64,000 nt of DNA from Ophiura sarsii (Eukaryota > Echinodermata > Ophiuroidea > Amphilepidida > Ophiuridae), in contig CM069455.1 of the NCBI GenBank assembly GCA_035610835.1, positions 15,947,874-16,011,873 on the forward strand, written 5' to 3'. A model generated the notes under the pieces. That model saw only the letters and a program-made list of their open reading frames with translations, was not told the origin of the DNA and made no database searches. The position numbers were made by a program, and so were the translations under genes. The first letter of the stretch is position 1, and every line of letters starts with the position of its first letter. Positions 59,701 to 64,000 of this stretch are shown piece by piece.

Positions 59701-62700
59701 ATACCTTTTCACTCGTTCGTAATTTGGCAAATCTGTATCTATATTGACTTTTGCGCTTCAATTGTGTTTTGCCTTTTACTCATGTACTTATTTTGTTAAT
59801 TTGTAGTGGTATTTTATGATTGTACAGGTTGTGCGTTTTCTTAATTTTTTAATTTTTAATTTTAATTTTTAATTGATTGATTTTATCTTTGTGCGGCACA
59901 TTGAGTTTCTTTGTGGTTTGAAACGCGTCTTTTAAATGCCTGTTTATTATTATTATTATATGAGTGATACTGATACATGTGACACTCATGAGTGATACAT
60001 GTGACACCCATGAGTGATGCCACACTACTACATGTACACCCATTACCTTCTATTGTTCTGTGTTTCAGCACTACAGATTCCATTGGGTTGTATAACTTAT
60101 TCACGGTATCTGTTGGATCAGTGGCCGGTTTTGTCTTCTCCATCTTGGACCCATTCATGAAGACACCTGTCAAACGTACACAAAATAATGAAAGTTGTGA
60201 GCATATAAATATATTACCTGTGGTCAGTTACTATCTTGAGCACTGTAATGTCAGTGTACTGTTGGATAAATGGGTGTGTGATGCCTTGTCTACAGGTAGA
60301 TCCTCAATCAATTCATAAGACTTAAATCTGTTATTTAATATCACAATCGATCAACAAGCTCTTATTGCTAGACACATTTTACGCGCTATCAACTTTGTGA
60401 AAGCACTCATCAATTCACAGTGTCCAGCATTTAAATGATGGTATTTTCTAGGGTATCTACGGTAATCACTAGACTAATTTTGATGCTGGCTAAATTTGCA
60501 TATAAAGTATTCCACTCATGGGTTATTTTCCAGAGTTTTATGAAAGACAAAAGGTACAGTTTCTCCAGTTTTGCAAGCCCTTAACCCCCTGAGCACAACC
60601 TGCCTATTTCGGCATCTAAGAACAATTTTGATTGGTTACAAAGTTTATCCAATCAGAGTTACAGTAAGATTAGTTGTATGGTTGATAGAGAGATATAAGG
60701 GAAAAAGAAGAAAAAAAGTTGACTTGCCCTTTCAACCAGAATTTTCGGAACTAGGGTCGCTATTTTATTTTTTATTTTATTTTTTTCGAAGTAATTTTGT
60801 TGTTGAAAGCAGCACATAACAATAGAGAAAGATGAAAACATGTTTTTGAGTAGTATCTGCTTGTTTAAAAATTGAAAAATTAAAAAAATTCTTTAAAACA
60901 TGTTTTTGTGTAGTATCTCCAATTTTTACAAAATCAAAACAAAACAAAAATCTGACCGTCCGACCCAGACTCTGGCCCTGAAAGTCAACCTTTTTTTGTG
61001 GCCTAAAAGCACTTTTTTGATTGGTTACTCACAGTGGTATATCACATTATACCCTGTAATGAGCCAATCAGAGACACTGTATAAGAAAGCAGGTAGTGCT
61101 CACAGGGTTAAATGTGCTTGTATCATCATGATATTTACAGGAAAAATTTAAAGAATATGATAAAGAACAAACTTGAAATGTTGTCAGAAGAGTTACAGAG
61201 TCCCTTAATTACAAACAACGGTCTGCAAACTGCAAACTCTTATTAGAATATGGTCCTGATAACTTTTTTTGTTACATGAAACACTTGCTGCAGCATTAGG
61301 TGGCCGCATTCTTGTAACAACAAGTGTATCTGTTTGTCTGTCTCTAATGGATTTCACTAGGTTCCATTTACATAACATTTAAATGGTTATAACAGTCGTT
61401 ATGACAGATAGACTTGCTATTGACCTGCCTTAAACCCTTAATAAACATGTTTCTTTGAGTTTTAGCGAGTTATCTGGCTACGGGTTTCATGATCCGACAA
61501 CAAAACTTACCAATAGCATACATCTTCAGCAGGATCCTCCTCTTGACAGGCGTCATCAGCACAAAATCATACTCCCTCTGGGCCAGTCGCTTCTTGAAAT
61601 CTGGTAACACTTTAAGTAACTCCTTTGCAGTCTCCCCGATGGACGATTTCATGGACGTGCCGAATAAGGATGTTGGAGCTATTCGTGAATGCGCCTCGAT
61701 GAGCTCGTCGAGAAGATCCCACAGGGTTTCATGGATGCTATCACCGAGGTACTCTGCCTCGCGACAATACGCATTGATGATTTGGATCTGTCGGGCTACC
61801 TCGTGGGCGGGGCTAAAGAGCGGAGACATTGACAGGGATTTCTCCAACACGATGCGCCCTCGTAAGATAGCATGCATGTACCTGCGTGTGTTGTCTGCTA
61901 GCTTATCCAGCCCTCTGTTGGTCATCTGGGGCCAGAGTGTGTTGCGTTTGCACAGGATGCCAAAGTTGCGCAGGCAGATGTAGATTACCCATGCCACAGT
62001 GAATAAAACCCAGAGCAAGTTGATAGCTAAGAGCTCGGAAAACAGATAAGCCGTTTGAAAGAAGACAGTGGAGCTGAGAGGCGAATTCTGCATGAGACCC
62101 ATGAAAGCCAGCAGTATCATACAAAGGTAGGTGACGACGAGTTGTAGATTAAACGACGCAACTCGGAACGGTCGCTTGATCATGTAGAGTGAAATCAGAA
62201 CCACGAGAGGTGCGAGAATGACGATCATCTGATACATCGGATACGACATCAGCGCAGAGTATGCGAAAATGATCAGAAATTTGAGGAAGAATGTGACCGG
62301 TCGGTAGTAGACCCAGAAGAGATTGAAAGATGAGAAAAGGTGGTAGAGCTTCAGGTACCAGATGGTGTCCAACCCGTGTCCGTATTCGGCCTCTTTGAGC
62401 TGCAGGTGTCCTTCGTGTCTCTCGGTTTTCAAGCTGAATATCTGAAGATGGATCTTCCCGATCATCCAGATGGGCAACATGATGTACAGAAAGAGTACGA
62501 TGACCACGCCGACTGCCATGTAGGCCAGGTGTTCCGCACCGTTGCATGGTATGCTGTTATGAACATCCATGTTGCCTTCAAGATTGCAGTGAAAGACTTT
62601 GCCTAAGGCCACTCCGACGGGGATGGCAAACACTTGGCACAGGATGATGTAGATTCGCTGAAGTCTCGCAATCTGCATGAGCAGATTGTATCGTTTTTGG

Positions 62701-63239
62701 TAGTTCATAGAGATGTACAAGCCGATGTAGACAACCGTTGCTACGACGATGCACGAACACCAGACTAGGAGGTACAATCGGTAGTCAATCCGGATGAGAT
62801 TACTGGCAATAAAACCATCTCTAGATGAGTCAAAAACGCCCGGCGTAAACATCTTTGTCAACTCCCAAATGTCAATGTTAAAAGCAAATGCAAACCGTGT
62901 TGCGATTAGCCAATCATATGGCCACGGCCATCGAATCGCGAGCGACATGAGCAGAGCGTAATACTGCAGGAAGTCCAATACAAGAAAGAGGGCATCGTGA
63001 AATACCAGGACAGTTCTCCTCTTCTGCTTGGCGGAACCTTTCAGGAGATAATCGCCGTCAACCTCATCGTCGTCGTAACCTTTCTCGAGTAACCATTCAT
63101 CCGCCTCTGTGACAGTTGCTTCATAGATTCTAGCTCGCTGACGCTGTCGTAGCTCCTGGAATGTGACAAATTCAGGCTCTCTTTGCATGGGCAACAGAGG
63201 AGCACCATCACCATCTCTGTCTGTAGTGTATGCCATCAT
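56586..63239 (-). CDS. Uncharacterised multi-pass membrane protein, five coding exons
   Basis: I do not recognise this protein. Five exons joined at GT-AG borders with agreeing phases give about 767 residues. Residues 1-75 are polar. About eight or nine hydrophobic segments follow, near 77-103, 152-180, 192-215, 236-262, 300-325, 328-352, 360-385 and 395-430. The loop after the third segment has two cysteines (FHCNLEG and IPCNG). The motif MIKRPFRVASFNLQ before the seventh segment recalls the membrane region of some TRP-like eukaryotic proteins, but that is only a resemblance. Residues 430-577 look helical and cytosolic. The last 190 residues, in exons 2-5, are polar, acidic, then Ser/Arg-rich. 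It converges on RIC1 tail to tail. A transporter or channel-like role is possible but unsupported. Confidence 0.88.
57000..57135. mobile_element. tactgtaaa MITE family member
   Basis: Left tactgtatacgtgaaaaatg; right cgcgaaaatgtacactttta followed by cagta. It lies between membrane protein exons 4 and 5. Confidence 0.6.
57188..57412. mobile_element. gtcggtcgg family element, reverse
   Basis: ctctgggcccgaccat at the left, then agccagtccgacccttc and gtctgtttgcctgtagaata at the right. It lies between membrane protein exons 4 and 5. Confidence 0.6.
57552..57643 (-). CDS. Membrane protein exon 4 (92 bp)
   Basis: Acceptor tctggtttcag and donor gtaggctg. It encodes SDISSLLLDREMDDIDDMMM, then GIPSRQNSLP. 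The phase agrees with both neighbours. Confidence 0.85.
58120..58307 (-). CDS. Membrane protein exon 3 (188 bp)
   Basis: Acceptor gatcttag and donor gtaagtta. It encodes DDGFYEDVDEVSLEMGPTAY, a basic patch, NMLVIMEDGEQEEEEGEN and PAWMRAESRI. It is strongly acidic and ends on a complete codon. Confidence 0.87.
58370..59075. mobile_element. Inverted-end element with ccacccttttta motifs
   Basis: ttaaacactgtccggacagg at the left and gtccggactatgttaaa at the right are inverted. Clusters of ccacccttttta lie just inside both ends (58412-58490 and 58935-59050). It follows a long g run at 58355-58377, between membrane protein exons 2 and 3. Confidence 0.6.
59290..60040 (+). repeat. Degenerate minisatellite of gagtgacacccat type
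   Basis: Words such as gacacccatgagtgat and its variants recur many times in 59290-59430 and 59660-60020. The second cluster lies next to membrane protein exon 2. Confidence 0.6.
60047..60166 (-). CDS. Membrane protein exon 2 (120 bp)
   Basis: Acceptor cgtttgacag and donor gtaatggg. It encodes VFMNGSKMEKTKPATDPTD and then LYNPMESVVLKHRTIE. Phase 1 agrees with exons 1 and 3. Confidence 0.85.
60581..61111. mobile_element. TTAA-flanked MITE, ttaaccccctgag family, interrupted
   Basis: ttaaccccctgagcacaacc at the left and gtagtgctcacagggttaa at the right are inverted. A gtcggtcgg-type foldback (about 60705-61015) lies inside. It sits in intron 1 of the membrane protein gene. Confidence 0.8.
61112..61510. 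other. Intron 1 of membrane protein gene, part next to exon 1
   Basis: Nothing recognised apart from the donor gtaagttt at 61503-61510 on the minus strand. Confidence 0.6.
61511..63239 (-). CDS. Membrane protein exon 1 (first ATG in window)
   Basis: It runs from an ATG at 63237-63239, the first of two adjacent ATG codons, to donor gtaagttt after YAIG. It carries all transmembrane segments in one 1,729-bp exon. The frame stays open a few codons past the donor, but downstream exons continue in phase after splicing. The ATG lies 30 bases inside the exon. Confidence 0.9.
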
Positions 63240-63268
63240 GAATCTGAGAAGCTCGTTTTCAAATTGGA
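63240..63268 (-). other. 5' part of membrane protein exon 1 before the ATG
   Basis: The sequence cttatttgcag on the minus strand is a good splice acceptor 29 bases upstream of the ATG. These 29 bases may be 5' UTR. They are also open in frame (QFENELLRF before MM), so the protein could start in an upstream exon. Confidence 0.6.
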
Positions 63269-64000
63269 CTGCAAATAAGTTACATCATTTTGTTCTGTCT
63301 ATCTGTAGTGTTCATATCCCTGTGTCCATAACCCTGTTTCAATCAATCATGTTAGTCTGAAAAGATACACAAAATATAGATACATTTTACAATTTACAAG
63401 GCCAAGTAAAATAATAAACATGTTACTCGTCCGGACTTTTTAAAAAGTTGGTGAGGGAGGCCCTTATTATTTGTTATTTGTCACAAATTTGTTATTAAAT
63501 TCTGTGCTAAGTTCCTATTGCCTGTCCCGTTGTCGTCAATCATAAAAACGGGGAGGCCCTTATTATTTGTTGTTTTTTCTCATTGCTCTACCCCTAGCCT
63601 GGAAATCTTGTGTGGACTGTGTTTATAAATGATACCCAAGCACTTTGTATCATCTCTTTTATCACAACAATTGATGAAACAAAGTTAAAGAGTAAGTAAC
63701 AAAAATAACAAAAATATTTGACAATCTCAAAAAATTGGTGAGGGAGGGGACGAGTAACATGTTTATTATTTTACTTGGCCTAATAGTAGATTTTGCAAAA
63801 CTCAAAAAGTGTGCAATTGTGTTTAGACCAGAATGAATACATGCAGGATTTTCCATGACTCATCATACAGAATGGATCCAATTTAAAATGCTGTACTCTT
63901 AGGGGTTGACTCAATCTTGTACACATTTTCATTTAAAGGTATATTATGTGATCTTTCCAGGGAACGCCCTCAACATCGAAAAAAATCATGCATACATTCC
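63269..64000. other. Upstream flank or intron of the membrane protein gene
   Basis: Starts with the minus-strand acceptor and holds the MITE at 63399-63782. No upstream exon or promoter could be identified. Confidence 0.5.
63399..63782. mobile_element. MITE with 35-bp inverted ends upstream of the membrane gene
   Basis: aggccaagtaaaataataaa at the left, continuing catgttactcgtcc, is inverted perfectly or nearly so at 63748-63781. Inside, ggaggcccttattatttgtt occurs twice (63466, 63551). Confidence 0.85.

Noticed and set aside
61489..61983. Plus-strand open frame of 164 residues
   Set aside because: It mirrors exon 1 of the membrane protein, whose minus-strand frame is far longer and splice-consistent.

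Overview
The window is animal nuclear DNA: intron-rich, A+T-rich and full of short transposons. The conserved gene is a clear RIC1 orthologue, split by many GT-AG introns. The interspersed elements (L2-like and RTE-like retrotransposons, many foldback MITEs, tRNA-derived SINEs) fit an invertebrate, perhaps an invertebrate deuterostome, but the sequence alone does not settle the species. Nothing here is bacterial: no operons, ribosome binding sites or CRISPR arrays.

Layout. Positions 2250-42242 on the plus strand hold the last 22 coding exons of RIC1, the catalytic partner of RGP1 in the RAB6A guanine-nucleotide exchange factor of the Golgi. Every splice phase was checked and the exons join into one open frame of 1,115 codons plus the stop; the N-terminal part of the WD40 region lies before the window. 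Positions 42243-56585 are a gene-poor stretch between two convergent genes. Positions 56586-63239 on the minus strand hold five coding exons of a multi-pass membrane protein of about 767 residues that I do not recognise, with a long polar tail; a splice acceptor just before its ATG shows that its first exon lies farther upstream.

Inside RIC1 introns are three non-LTR retrotransposon remnants: an RTE-like one at 17124-18479 with a 9-bp target duplication, a decayed RTE-like one at about 23755-25750, and an L2-like one at 28526-31481 whose reverse transcriptase is intact and whose endonuclease carries one stop codon. Intron 12 (21155-26148) also contains, on the opposite strand, the ruins of a protein gene built from tandem units of about 140 residues. 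Two fragments of it still have matching splice signals and phase around the retrotransposon. This decayed antisense repeat gene is the least expected thing in the window.

The rest of the introns and the intergenic stretch is largely foldback elements. Several families have TTAA or TA target duplications, and two insertions can be checked against an empty site in a second copy within the window. Coordinates of repeats are by eye and are good to a few bases at best.
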